64,000 bases of DNA from an uncultured Rhizobiaceae group bacterium (GTDB taxonomy: Bacteria; Pseudomonadota; Alphaproteobacteria; Rhizobiales; Rhizobiaceae): NCBI GenBank assembly GCA_938010435.1, contig CALLUS010000005.1, positions 124,001 to 188,000 on the forward strand, read 5' to 3'. The notes beneath the pieces are model-generated. The model searched no databases, was not told the origin of the DNA, and saw only the letters and a list, made by a program, of their open reading frames with translations. A program made the translations under genes and the position numbers. Shown here piece by piece: positions 1 through 8,325 of the stretch (position 1 is its first letter; every line of letters begins with the position of its first letter).

Positions 1-989
1 TGGCAGCCCCACAAGCGCGCGGCAAAGCATTGATAAACCTGCTTCCTTTGGAACAGGGCGAGACAATCACGACCATTATGCCACTCCCAGAGGATGAAGA
101 TTCTTGGGATACACTAGACGTCATGTTCGCCACTCAAAAAGGCACCGTACGTCGCAACAAACTGTCCGATTTCGTTCAAGTGAACCGAAATGGCAAGATT
201 GCCATGAAATTGGATGATGATGACGGTATTATCGGTGTGGAAACCTGTTCAAGCACCGATGATGTGTTGTTGACCAGTTCAGCAGGGCAAACTATCCGCT
301 TCCGCGTCGAAGACGTGCGTGTATTCTCAAGCCGGAACTCTGTGGGTGTCCGCGGCATCAAAATGAGTGGAGACGACTCAGTCATCTCTATGGCAATTAT
401 GAGTGGTTTTGAAGCCACGCCTGCTGAACGAACCGCTTACCTAAAGCGTGCTTCAGCTGAACGTCGCGCATTGGCGGGCGAAGGTGAAGAAGACGCTGAC
501 ATTGATGTGGTCAACGACGAAGAAGAGACTTCGGAAACAACCGAACTTGCTGACGACCGTTACACGACCATGTCCGAGTCAGAAGAGTTCATTCTTACTC
601 TTACTGATCAAGGGTTTGGAAAGCGTTCTTCAAGCTATGATTTCAGAGTGTCCGGCCGCGGCGGCAAAGGCTTAAAAGCGACTGATCAAACCAAGAAGAA
701 AGAAATTGGTCAGCTGGTTGCAGCATTCCCTGTGGAAGACAATGACCAAATTATGCTGGTCTCAAACGCGGGACAATTGATCCGTGTGCCCGTTGATAAC
801 ATTCGTTTTGCCAGCCGTGCCAGCAAAGGCGTTCGCGTGTTTAGAACCGCTGATGATGAAGCGGTGGTTTCCGTTGAACGCATTAGCGATGCAGACGACG
901 ACAGCAATGAAGACGATGTGGAAGCTGTTGAAGTTGAAACGGATGCTGCTGCGGCAACTGAAACTGGTGACGCAGACACCACCGAATAA
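1..989 (+). CDS. gyrA: DNA gyrase subunit A, C-terminal part (5' end outside window)
   Basis: The reading frame is open from the first bases, so the gene starts upstream; about 328 C-terminal residues are visible. They carry GyrA C-terminal beta-propeller blades that wrap DNA: the stretch RGKALINLLPLEQGETIT, then repeated blade motifs such as KGTVRRNKLSDF, GVRGIKMSGDD, GFGKRSSSYDFR and GKGLKA. A strongly acidic insertion of about 35 residues (GEGEEDADIDVV and following) sits between blades, and the protein ends in an acidic Ala/Glu/Asp-rich tail. With GyrB the enzyme introduces negative supercoils using ATP; the catalytic tyrosine domain lies outside the window. Placement before coaD and two cyclophilins is typical of Hyphomicrobiales. 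Identification is secure from the blade motifs. Confidence 0.96.
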   Translation, partial: AAPQARGKALINLLPLEQGETITTIMPLPEDEDSWDTLDVMFATQKGTVRRNKLSDFVQVNRNGKIAMKLDDDDGIIGVETCSSTDDVLLTSSAGQTIRFRVEDVRVFSSRNSVGVRGIKMSGDDSVISMAIMSGFEATPAERTAYLKRASAERRALAGEGEEDADIDVVNDEEETSETTELADDRYTTMSESEEFILTLTDQGFGKRSSSYDFRVSGRGGKGLKATDQTKKKEIGQLVAAFPVEDNDQIMLVSNAGQLIRVPVDNIRFASRASKGVRVFRTADDEAVVSVERISDADDDSNEDDVEAVEVETDAAAATETGDADTTE

Positions 990-1003
990 CCTTCAATCAA
1001 AGG

Positions 1004-1132
1004 CTATTTCCAGTTTTGATAAGGATATTGTCCAACTAACTCTTTTTTGGGCTGTTGCGCATTGCGAACAGATATCAAGGCGGCAACCATCATGGAAATC
1101 CCCATGATCAGTGCGAAAATTGTGATTGTCAT
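1004..1132 (-). CDS. possible 42-residue single-pass membrane peptide
   Basis: This short frame lies between gyrA and the LysE gene on the opposite strand. It encodes 42 residues with an uncharged hydrophobic N-terminal two thirds (MTITIFALIMGISMMVAALI) followed by a short polar, basic tail ending NWK. An AAGGAAGG Shine-Dalgarno sequence lies about 9 bases before the ATG, which is the main reason to believe it. The layout looks like a small inner-membrane peptide with a cytoplasmic or periplasmic tail. I do not recognise the family and assign no function. It could be a chance frame, but the ribosome site plus a clean transmembrane segment make a real gene reasonable. Confidence 0.5.
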   Translation of the reverse strand: MTITIFALIMGISMMVAALISVRNAQQPKKELVGQYPYQNWK

Positions 1133-1263
1133 CTGAGCATTCCTTCCTTGTGACCTTAAAAGTTGAATTCGTTGGTGAACTCACTTCAGTTAATCTAAGA
1201 GTAGGGTATCATTTGGAATTGCCTAGTGCATTCGCGCACACATCCGTTCAACTGAGTTAAACA

Positions 1264-1878
1264 ATGTTTGATCAAACGTCATTACTCACCTTCATTTTAG
1301 CAAGCATTGCAATTCTGGTGGTGCCGGGCCCGACAGTCACGGTGATTATCGCAAACAGCCTCAAACATGGAACCCGAGCTGGATTGTTGAACATTGCAGG
1401 AACGCAAGTTGGTTTGGTGATCTTACTTGGATTATTGGCTTTGGGGTTAGAAGCAATCACATCAACATTGGCATGGTTGTTCGACTGGCTGCGCTTGGCA
1501 GGCGCGGCTTACATCATTTGGCTGGGATATAAGTTGCTCACGTCTGACGGGCGGCTCGAAGCATCAGCCAGCACGTCAACGGGTGATGGATCGTATTTCT
1601 GGCAAGGATTTGTCGTTATATTGTCCAACCCGAAGATCCTTGTTTTCTTTGGTGCTTTTTTACCTCAGTTTATAACGACTGGTACGAATACGGCTTATCA
1701 AACCATGGTTCTTGGATTGGTTTTCATGGCATTAACAACCATTTTAGACAGTCTTTACGCAATCGCGGCAGGAAAAGCAGGATCATTGTTGACCCAAAGG
1801 AACGTTCGCAACGTTGAAGTCGCCGGTGGATCACTCATGGTTGCCGGTGGTCTATGGCTGGCACTTAGCCGAAATTGA
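1264..1878 (+). CDS. LysE/RhtB family amino-acid exporter
   Basis: A 204-residue polytopic inner-membrane protein with about six hydrophobic segments. The N-terminus has the family signature VVPGPTVTVIIANSLKHG, followed by a glycine-rich GTQVG segment; later WLGYKLL and the FVVILSNPKILVFFGAFLPQF stretch (positions about 115-135) match the LysE/RhtB fold. The family exports amino acids or their derivatives by proton exchange; the substrate cannot be read from sequence. Length is normal. It sits alone between gyrA and coaD in the same direction, with a 130-base upstream gap that could hold its promoter. Confidence 0.9.
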   Translation: MFDQTSLLTFILASIAILVVPGPTVTVIIANSLKHGTRAGLLNIAGTQVGLVILLGLLALGLEAITSTLAWLFDWLRLAGAAYIIWLGYKLLTSDGRLEASASTSTGDGSYFWQGFVVILSNPKILVFFGAFLPQFITTGTNTAYQTMVLGLVFMALTTILDSLYAIAAGKAGSLLTQRNVRNVEVAGGSLMVAGGLWLALSRN

Positions 1879-1928
1879 GAGCCACACCAAACATTGCCAT
1901 AAAGCCAAGAAACACCTAACTGGTATTT

Positions 1929-2414
1929 ATGAAAAAGATTGCACTTTACCCCGGTTCATTTGACCCGTTCACCAATGGCCATTTAGACATTTTGCTGCAG
2001 GGTCTCGCCATTGCGGATGAAATCGTGATTGCCATTGGCCTGCACAGTTCGAAAGCGGGCATGTTCACGTTCGATGAGCGCAAAGCACTAATAACTAAAG
2101 TCGTGCCGGAAGCATTGAGCAAGCGCATTTCAGTGATTTCATTCAAAAATCTGGTGGTAGATACCGCACGCGATGCCGGCGCCACAATTTTGTTACGCGG
2201 CCTACGCGATGGAACAGATTTGGACTACGAAATGCAAATGGCAGGTATGAACGGTGCCATGGCAAGTGACGTTCAAACTGTGTTTTTACCGTCAAGTCCG
2301 GAAACCCGTCCGATTACTGCCACATTGGTTCGCCAAATCGCTTCTATGAAAGGCGATGCGTCGTCATTTGTCCCCGACGTCGTTGCTGAAGCTTTAAAGC
2401 TTAAAAACGACTGA
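1929..2414 (+). CDS. coaD: phosphopantetheine adenylyltransferase
   Basis: CoaD transfers AMP from ATP to 4'-phosphopantetheine to give dephospho-CoA, the penultimate step of CoA synthesis, in the cytoplasm. The 161-residue protein begins with the nucleotidyltransferase signature [15 protein letters not shown] (T/HxGH motif), has [12 protein letters not shown] in the middle and a C-terminal [16 protein letters not shown] region corresponding to the ISSxxxR motif of the family. Length matches bacterial CoaD. It lies 30 bases before the first cyclophilin gene, so coaD-ppi-ppi probably form one transcript, a common arrangement in Hyphomicrobiales. Confidence 0.97.
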   Translation: MKKIALYPGSFDPFTNGHLDILLQGLAIADEIVIAIGLHSSKAGMFTFDERKALITKVVPEALSKRISVISFKNLVVDTARDAGATILLRGLRDGTDLDYEMQMAGMNGAMASDVQTVFLPSSPETRPITATLVRQIASMKGDASSFVPDVVAEALKLKND

Positions 2415-2444
2415 CTCCATTCACTCACTGCATTTGGAATTTCC

Positions 2445-2987
2445 ATGAAAACTTTAAAACTATTTGCGGCCACCACTTTGGCCATGTGTATCGCTGGCGC
2501 TTCTTACGCGGCAGACAAAACCAACATACTTTTGCTTGATACGAAGAACGGCCAAGTTAAAATCGAATTATTGCCAAAGGTGGCTCCGGGACATGTGAAA
2601 CGGATTACGTCTTTGGCAAACAAAGGTTTCTACGACGGCTTAAAGTTCCACCGCGTTATTGAAGGTTTCATGGCACAAACGGGTGATCCGCTTGGCAATG
2701 GCACTGGCGGTTCCAAAGAAGCTGATCTGAAAGCTGAATTTTCAGACGTGTCTTTTGAACGCGGCACATTGGGTATGGCCCGTTCGCAAAGCCCAAACAG
2801 CGCAAACTCACAATTCTTCATCATGTTCGCACCGGCACCGCATCTGAATGGTCAATACACAGTCTTTGGCAAAGTAACAGATGGCATGGAATTTGTGGAC
2901 AGCATCAAAAAGGGCTCACAAGCTCTGAACGGCTCTGTCGATAATCCAGATACTATTGTAAAGATGCGCACAGCAGATAAATACTGA
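2445..2987 (+). CDS. peptidyl-prolyl cis-trans isomerase, cyclophilin type, exported
   Basis: Cyclophilin that isomerises Xaa-Pro bonds; here 180 residues with an N-terminal signal peptide (KLFAATTLAMCIAGASYAAD, cleavage likely after ASYA), so it should act in the periplasm. The core carries the family motifs FHRVIEGFMAQTGD, GTGG, LGMARSQSPNSANSQFFI and LNGQYTVFGKV, holding the catalytic Arg and Phe/Gln positions. It is the upstream member of a tandem pair with a cytoplasmic paralogue 27 bases downstream, suggesting duplication with division of compartments. Linked to coaD upstream. Confidence 0.95.
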   Translation: MKTLKLFAATTLAMCIAGASYAADKTNILLLDTKNGQVKIELLPKVAPGHVKRITSLANKGFYDGLKFHRVIEGFMAQTGDPLGNGTGGSKEADLKAEFSDVSFERGTLGMARSQSPNSANSQFFIMFAPAPHLNGQYTVFGKVTDGMEFVDSIKKGSQALNGSVDNPDTIVKMRTADKY

Positions 2988-3014
2988 CACTCATTTTAAA
3001 CGAAGGAATTTCCC

Positions 3015-3488
3015 GTGGCGGACTATAAAGATCCAGAAAACACACTCGTGCTCGACACTTCAAAAGGCGAGGTGGTTATTGAATGCCTGCCAGATTTGGC
3101 ACCCAACCACGTCAAACATATCAAAGAACTAGCCCGTGAAGGCTTTTACGATGGCGTTGTATTTCACCGCGTGATCGACGATTTCATGGCGCAGGGCGGT
3201 GATCCGACCGGAACAGGTACAGGCGGTTCCGACAAGCCCGATCTGAAAGCTGAATTCAACAAAGAACCACACGTTCGTGGCATTTGCTCTATGGCGCGTT
3301 CACAAAGCCCTGACAGTGCGAATTCACAATTCTTCATCTGCTTTGGCGATGTTGGTTTCTTGGATGGTCAGTACACAGTCTGGGGTCGTGTTGTAGACGG
3401 CATGGACAATGTGGATAAATTTGCCCGTGGCGAGCCTGTCCCTAATCCTGACCAAATCACCACAATGAAAGTTGCAGCAGACCTATAA
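3015..3488 (+). CDS. ppiB: peptidyl-prolyl cis-trans isomerase, cyclophilin type, cytoplasmic
   Basis: Second cyclophilin of the tandem, 157 residues, without a signal peptide. It starts at a GTG preceded by GAAGGAA about 7 bases upstream. Motifs FHRVIDDFMAQGGD, GTGTGGS, SMARSQSPDSANSQFFI and LDGQYTVWGRV match the exported paralogue almost position for position. It is expected to assist proline isomerisation during folding in the cytoplasm. A strong terminator follows the stop, closing the coaD-ppi-ppi unit. Confidence 0.95.
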   Translation: MADYKDPENTLVLDTSKGEVVIECLPDLAPNHVKHIKELAREGFYDGVVFHRVIDDFMAQGGDPTGTGTGGSDKPDLKAEFNKEPHVRGICSMARSQSPDSANSQFFICFGDVGFLDGQYTVWGRVVDGMDNVDKFARGEPVPNPDQITTMKVAADL

Positions 3489-3515
3489 GCTGCACCACTT
3501 TTCAATCAAGTTTTG

Positions 3516-3542
3516 ATGGCGGGGCAATGCTCCGCCATTTTT
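3516..3542 (+). terminator. rho-independent terminator after ppiB
   Basis: A perfect 7-base stem (ATGGCGG / CCGCCAT) with a 9-base loop is followed directly by a run of five T. It lies between the ppiB stop and queA and should end the coaD-ppi-ppi transcript. Confidence 0.85.
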
Positions 3543-3564
3543 ATGACCGGTAAGGCCTACACCC

Positions 3565-4629
3565 ATGCGTGTTGATGATTTTGACTTCCAGCTTCCTGAT
3601 GACAACATTGCGCTACGCCCCGCAGACCCGAGAGATTCTGCTAAACTGTTGGTGGTCAATGGCGGTGAGAACGGTCAGCTTCAAGATAGCATTGTAAGTT
3701 CACTCTCATCCTTTCTGCAAAAAGGAGACGCATTGGTGTTCAACGACACCAAAGTGATACCTGCGCAATTGGATGGTATTCGGCGGCGCGGAGATACATC
3801 TGCAAAGATTGGCGCAACACTTCACATGCGTATGTCTGCTAACACGTGGAAAGCATTTGTGCGGGGTGCTAAAAAACTGGTTGTTGGAGAAACTGTTGAG
3901 TTCGGATCAACAAACTTCACAGCAAATGTTATCTCCAAAAATGGCAGTGAGATAGAATTTCAGTTCAATCAATCGGGCCCGAACCTCGATCTCGCTTTGA
4001 TAGAATATGGCAGCATTCCATTGCCACCCTATATCGCTTCTAAACGTCCAGAAGATAGTAACGACGAGACAGACTACCAAACAATCTATGCCCGTAAATC
4101 CGGGGCCGTTGCAGCACCCACAGCCGGGTTGCATTTCACTGATCAAATATTTGAATCACTCGATGAAGCGGGCATCTCACGGCACTTTGTGACGCTGCAT
4201 GTGGGAGCTGGGACATTCCTTCCCGTGAAGGTGGACGACACCAAAGACCACATCATGCATGCGGAAATTGGAGCTGTTTCAGAAGAAACTGCTGCTGCGC
4301 TCAACAAAGTGAGAAAATCCGGTGGCAGAATTGTATGTGTTGGCACAACATCTCTGCGGCTTTTAGAAAGTTCGGTCTCCAAAACAAGGCAATTCAACCA
4401 ATGGTCCGGCGCAACAGACATATTCATTACACCCGGATATGAGTTCAAAGCGGCTGATGTTTTAATGACCAATTTTCATCTGCCACGTTCCACGCTGTTT
4501 ATGTTGGTGAGTGCGTTTGCAGGATTTGAAACTATGAAAAACGCTTATCATCACGCCATCGAAAACGATTACCGTTTTTATTCTTATGGCGACTCTTCAC
4601 TGCTGTTTCCAAAGCGAACAACGCCATAG
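3565..4629 (+). CDS. queA: S-adenosylmethionine:tRNA ribosyltransferase-isomerase
   Basis: QueA transfers the ribosyl part of SAM to preQ1 in tRNA to form epoxyqueuosine. The 354-residue protein starts [29 protein letters not shown], a family hallmark, and continues with the motifs [44 protein letters not shown] and [19 protein letters not shown]. Length is typical. It lies next to tgt, which inserts preQ1 into tRNA, so consecutive queuosine steps are encoded side by side, with tgt on the opposite strand. Its stop is followed at once by the DUF4864 region. Confidence 0.97.
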   Translation: MRVDDFDFQLPDDNIALRPADPRDSAKLLVVNGGENGQLQDSIVSSLSSFLQKGDALVFNDTKVIPAQLDGIRRRGDTSAKIGATLHMRMSANTWKAFVRGAKKLVVGETVEFGSTNFTANVISKNGSEIEFQFNQSGPNLDLALIEYGSIPLPPYIASKRPEDSNDETDYQTIYARKSGAVAAPTAGLHFTDQIFESLDEAGISRHFVTLHVGAGTFLPVKVDDTKDHIMHAEIGAVSEETAAALNKVRKSGGRIVCVGTTSLRLLESSVSKTRQFNQWSGATDIFITPGYEFKAADVLMTNFHLPRSTLFMLVSAFAGFETMKNAYHHAIENDYRFYSYGDSSLLFPKRTTP

Positions 4630-4701
4630 GTGAAACCAAACGTCGCATTTGTTCGTAACTCGATGACATGCCAAGCTGATGGTAAAAGCAACGAGGAATC
4701 C

Positions 4702-5145
4702 ATGATCATGATGTTACTTTCAAAATTTGCTGCTGTTTTCACGACCATATTCTTGATGTGCAGCACCGTATTTGCGCAAACAGAAGAAGCACCATTAGAG
4801 CTGAGAACGGGTGCGCAAGCTGTTATAGACAGCCAGATTTCAGCTTTCAGAACACAAGATCACGCAAAAGCCTTCAGCCACGCAGCCCCAAGCCTGCAGA
4901 AAATATTCGGTTCGACCGACCGCTTCATAGGGATGGTGAAAAAAGGTTATGGCGCAATCTATAAGGCCCGCAATTGGGAGTTTGGCCGCAGCGGCATGCA
5001 GAGCGATACGCTCTACCAAGAGGTGAATATTATCGGCCCAAATAGCAAAAACTGGTCCGCACTCTATACGATGAAAAAAGGGGCAGACGGTGTATGGCGC
5101 ATCCATGGTGTGCAAATGCGTGAAGGCAATGCGCAGTCCACATAG
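4702..5145 (+). CDS. exported DUF4864-family protein
   Basis: A 147-residue protein of unknown function. I place the start at the ATG at 4702, preceded by ACGAGGA, not at the GTG abutting the queA stop, because the ATG directly begins a signal peptide (MIMMLLSKFAAVFTTIFLM, then VFA|Q). The mature part has the pattern of the DUF4864 family: a helix AVIDSQISAFRTQDHAKAF, then APSLQKIFGS and a repeat of beta strands with WSALYTMKKGADGVWRIHGVQM. This NTF2-like family is common in alphaproteobacteria beside queA/tgt. It should be periplasmic; no catalytic residues are evident. Confidence 0.75.
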   Translation: MIMMLLSKFAAVFTTIFLMCSTVFAQTEEAPLELRTGAQAVIDSQISAFRTQDHAKAFSHAAPSLQKIFGSTDRFIGMVKKGYGAIYKARNWEFGRSGMQSDTLYQEVNIIGPNSKNWSALYTMKKGADGVWRIHGVQMREGNAQST

Positions 5146-5151
5146 AGGCTT

Positions 5152-6309
5152 CTACAGCGCCGGCATATCACCACGTTCCCAAGCCTCTTGGGTTTCCGCC
5201 ATATAGTCAGTGTAACGTTTCGCTTCAATTGCGTCCCGTGCGCCTTGCATAAGGTCTTGATAATATGAAAGATTGTTCCACGTCAGCAGCATTCCACCCA
5301 ATGCTTCATTGGCTTTGATCAGATGATGCAGGTAAGCGCGACTGTAGTCCCGTGCTGCAGGGCATGAACTCTCAGGATCAAGCGGTCTGTGATCATCAGC
5401 GTGGCGCGCATTTTTCAAGTTGATTTTTCCAAAGCGCGTATAGGCGGTGGCGTGGCGTCCCGCGCGGGTTGGCATCACACAGTCGAACATATCAACGCCA
5501 CGAGCAATCGATTTCAACAAATCATCAGGCGTTCCAACGCCCATTAGATAACGCGGCTTTTCTTGTGGCAGTTCAGAGCATGTCGTGTCCAACATGCGCA
5601 ACATCACGTCTTGGGGTTCGCCAACTGCGAGACCACCGATTGAATACCCCTTTAAATTCATAGTCTTGAGAGATTCAGCTGACTTAACGCGCAAGCGCTC
5701 ACTGTCGCCGCCTTGCACAATACCAAACATCGCTCGTGCGTTATGATCGCTTTGGGTGAGAAATGCATTATGAGAACGTTCCGCCCAGCGCAATGAAAGC
5801 TCCATCGCCCGTTCGATTTCTTTTTCCTCTGCAGGCAATGCAATGCATTCGTCCAACTGCATTTGGATATCACTGTCCAACAAAGCCTGAATTTCTATCG
5901 ATCGTTCAGGCGTCAGTTCAAACTTCTGACCATCAATATGCGATTTGAAGGTCACGCTGTGTTCTGTTAGCTTTCGCAACGCTGACAATGACATAACCTG
6001 AAACCCTCCAGAATCAGTCAAAATAGGATACGGCCAACGGGCAAACTCGTGCAGGCCACCTTGGCGGGCCACACGCTCAGCACCAGGTCGCAACATCAAG
6101 TGGTAAGTGTTGCCCAAAATGATATCAGAGCCGAGATCACGAACCTGATCCATATACATGGCTTTAACTGTGCCAGCAGTTCCAACAGGCATGTAAGCAG
6201 GCGTGCGAATGGTACCTCGCGGCATAGAAATAGCGCCGCGACGAGCCAATCCATCAGTTGCGGACACTTCAAATTTGAAGTCTGGAGATGTCTGTTCACG
6301 TTCAGTCAT
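5152..6309 (-). CDS. tgt: tRNA-guanine(34) transglycosylase with altered zinc site
   Basis: Tgt exchanges guanine 34 of GUN-anticodon tRNAs for preQ1. The 385-residue protein has the full barrel motifs: [42 protein letters not shown] (catalytic Asp), [18 protein letters not shown] and [17 protein letters not shown] (nucleophile Asp). The C-terminal structural zinc site, normally CxCxxC plus His, reads [17 protein letters not shown] near residue 311 and TWNNL near 343, so only one of four expected ligands remains. The rest of the chain is intact, so either the enzyme works without zinc or the fold has adapted. Convergent with queA across the DUF4864 gene. Confidence 0.96.
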   Translation of the reverse strand: MTEREQTSPDFKFEVSATDGLARRGAISMPRGTIRTPAYMPVGTAGTVKAMYMDQVRDLGSDIILGNTYHLMLRPGAERVARQGGLHEFARWPYPILTDSGGFQVMSLSALRKLTEHSVTFKSHIDGQKFELTPERSIEIQALLDSDIQMQLDECIALPAEEKEIERAMELSLRWAERSHNAFLTQSDHNARAMFGIVQGGDSERLRVKSAESLKTMNLKGYSIGGLAVGEPQDVMLRMLDTTCSELPQEKPRYLMGVGTPDDLLKSIARGVDMFDCVMPTRAGRHATAYTRFGKINLKNARHADDHRPLDPESSCPAARDYSRAYLHHLIKANEALGGMLLTWNNLSYYQDLMQGARDAIEAKRYTDYMAETQEAWERGDMPAL

Positions 6310-6355
6310 ACAAAGTTCCTCTAAACGCTCATCAGTTCCGCAATTTTAGGGGAAA

Positions 6356-6431
6356 TGGTGAGCCCGCACGGATTCGAACCGTGGACATCCTCATTAAAAG
6401 TGAGGCGCTCTACCAACTGAGCTACGGGCTC
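6356..6431 (-). tRNA. tRNA-Lys (anticodon TTT)
   Basis: Read on the minus strand, a 76-base cloverleaf: acceptor GAGCCCG pairs with CGGGCTC, D arm GCTCAGTTGGTAGAGC, anticodon arm CCTCA-CTTTTAA-TGAGG with anticodon TTT, T arm with GGTTCGAATCC, discriminator A and an encoded CCA. It lies upstream of tgt on the same strand. Confidence 0.97.
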
Positions 6432-6626
6432 CCGAAACGGATCGTCTCCGGATGGACGCTCAATAGGCAAACCTGTTCCAAGCGTCAACAGATGATAGCG
6501 CTTTGAGGTAAATTTTTTGCACTATGTGGCAAAATAAATCATGACAGCAATTTGACTGGCGTTGATTGTTAAAATCCCATCAACAAGTCTATACAAGGCC
6601 ACTTCCAAGAGTGATAGAAAGTTCCT

Positions 6627-7385
6627 ATGAGCGGCGACCTGACCCTTTACGCGATATTCTTTGCCGGAATGTTGTCGTTCCTATCTCCATGCGTGCTGCC
6701 TTTAGTTCCGCCATATCTAACCTACTTGGCTGGTGTGTCATTAGATGAGGTAATCGGGAACAATGAAGCAGCAAGCGAACAGAGCAGAATCAGACGCAAA
6801 GCGCTGATAAATGCCGTGTTCTTCGTTTTGGGTTTCACCACCGTATTTGTAGCATTGGGCGCAGGCGCATCAAGTTTTTCTTACCTTATTCGCCAGTATC
6901 AAGACCAACTGGCCATTATGGCTGGAATCGTCATCATTCTTATGGGGTGTCACTTTCTGGGTCTTTTTAAATTCGGTTGGATGTATCGTGAAGCACGCTT
7001 TCAAGTCAGTGACAGTGTGGTACGCAGTGCAGGCACCACGGGTTCCTATGTTATGGGGCTGGCATTTGCATTTGGTTGGACCCCCTGTATCGGACCAATT
7101 CTCGGCGTAATTCTTGGCGTTGCAAGCAGCAGAGACACTGCAGGCGAGGGTGCATTCATGCTGGGCCTATACTCTCTTGGTTTAGGTGTACCGTTTATAT
7201 TGGCCGCATTTTTCGCTGGCCCATTCATGACGTTTCTGTCGCGGTTCAAACGTCATTTGGGAACAGTGGAAAAGGTCATGGGCGCACTTTTGGTGCTAAC
7301 AGGCATTGCTTTCATGTCCGGATGGATGAAATCGCTGGGCTTTTATCTGCTCGAACTGTTTCCGGCATTGGCTTATATAGGTTAG
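6627..7385 (+). CDS. ccdA: cytochrome c biogenesis protein CcdA
   Basis: CcdA is an inner-membrane thiol relay that passes electrons from cytoplasmic thioredoxin to periplasmic partners for cytochrome c maturation. The 252-residue protein has six hydrophobic segments. Its two redox cysteines sit in the family motifs FLSPCVLPLVPPYLTYLAG (near residue 20) and GWTPCIGPILGVILG (near residue 155), and the GxxxG-rich GLAFAFGW precedes the second. No dedicated ccm genes lie nearby. The stop overlaps the stop of the convergent transporter gene by a few bases. Confidence 0.94.
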   Translation: MSGDLTLYAIFFAGMLSFLSPCVLPLVPPYLTYLAGVSLDEVIGNNEAASEQSRIRRKALINAVFFVLGFTTVFVALGAGASSFSYLIRQYQDQLAIMAGIVIILMGCHFLGLFKFGWMYREARFQVSDSVVRSAGTTGSYVMGLAFAFGWTPCIGPILGVILGVASSRDTAGEGAFMLGLYSLGLGVPFILAAFFAGPFMTFLSRFKRHLGTVEKVMGALLVLTGIAFMSGWMKSLGFYLLELFPALAYIG

Positions 7386-8323
7386 TTGCGATAAATCAGC
7401 TTGCCGAACACGTTCGCGGGCAGCGTGGCCAGAACAACACCGCCCAGCACCAACAAAACGCCCCACAAGTGATATGCAGCCAATTCCTCATCCAGGAAAA
7501 CAATCGCCAGTGACACGCCATATATGGGCAATAAATACAGAAATATTCCGGCCAAAGACGGTCCTAGTGTTTTTACACCAAGTTGAAACGCCGAGAATGC
7601 CAAGAGCGACGCTATTGCAACGATGCCTGCAATGTTGATCCAAGCAGTACCGTTTGTAGGAAACTCCCTCAGATAAACAATCTCGAAAATCGCAAAAGGC
7701 AAAAGCAGAACAGCACCAGACACAGCAATGAGGAAAAACAGACCCAGTGTCGAGAAGGATTGAAAGCGTTCGGACTTCAAACCGACGGAATAAATCGCCC
7801 AAGATATAGCCGCTATGACGAATATAATATCTCCTGAATTGAATTTGAAACCAAACAAGTTGGACATCAATCCTTTGGTGACAATGATAACAACACCAAC
7901 AAACGCTAACGCAATTCCGAGACCTTCTCGCAATCCCACTTTGCGACCTTTGAGAACAAACTCAATAAGAATGATCAAAACAGGAGACGACGTATAGATC
8001 AACGTACCGTTGGTGGCTGATGTGTATTTCAATGCCAGATAGACCAACGCACCGCAGATCCACATGCCAACGAATCCCATAAGAAACAAAGGTGTCGTTA
8101 GAGCTACAATGGCTTGCCTGTTTCTTTGAATTTCCACTCGAATGAATGGGAACAAAATCAGAGCGGTCAAAGACCAACGCAAAAATGCGAGAGTAAACGG
8201 TTGCACGTGTTCAACAGCAGCGCGCCCGAAGATGATGTTGGATGAAAAGAACAAAGGCATGATCGCCATAATAGCAATTGCAGTGGTTCGTGTTGAATGA
8301 CCTTCAGAACTGTTTGGTTCCAA
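7382..8323 (-). CDS. EamA/DMT-superfamily transporter
   Basis: A 313-residue inner-membrane protein with about ten hydrophobic segments arranged as two EamA repeats: the first opens FFSSNIIFGRAAVEHVQPF with FLRWSLTALILF, the second around VIAAISWAIYSVGLKSERF. This is the drug/metabolite transporter layout; substrates range from amino acids to nucleotides and cannot be predicted here. Length is normal. It lies just downstream of the SPOR-like gene on the same strand (2-base gap), so the two are probably co-transcribed, and converges on ccdA. Confidence 0.88.
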   Translation of the reverse strand: MEPNSSEGHSTRTTAIAIMAIMPLFFSSNIIFGRAAVEHVQPFTLAFLRWSLTALILFPFIRVEIQRNRQAIVALTTPLFLMGFVGMWICGALVYLALKYTSATNGTLIYTSSPVLIILIEFVLKGRKVGLREGLGIALAFVGVVIIVTKGLMSNLFGFKFNSGDIIFVIAAISWAIYSVGLKSERFQSFSTLGLFFLIAVSGAVLLLPFAIFEIVYLREFPTNGTAWINIAGIVAIASLLAFSAFQLGVKTLGPSLAGIFLYLLPIYGVSLAIVFLDEELAAYHLWGVLLVLGGVVLATLPANVFGKLIYRN

Positions 8324-8325
8324 GC

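Noticed and set aside
993-1184. 63-residue frame on the minus strand over the short-peptide region
   Set aside because: It is out of frame with the peptide that has a good ribosome site, and its sequence is polar, cysteine-scattered and without family features.
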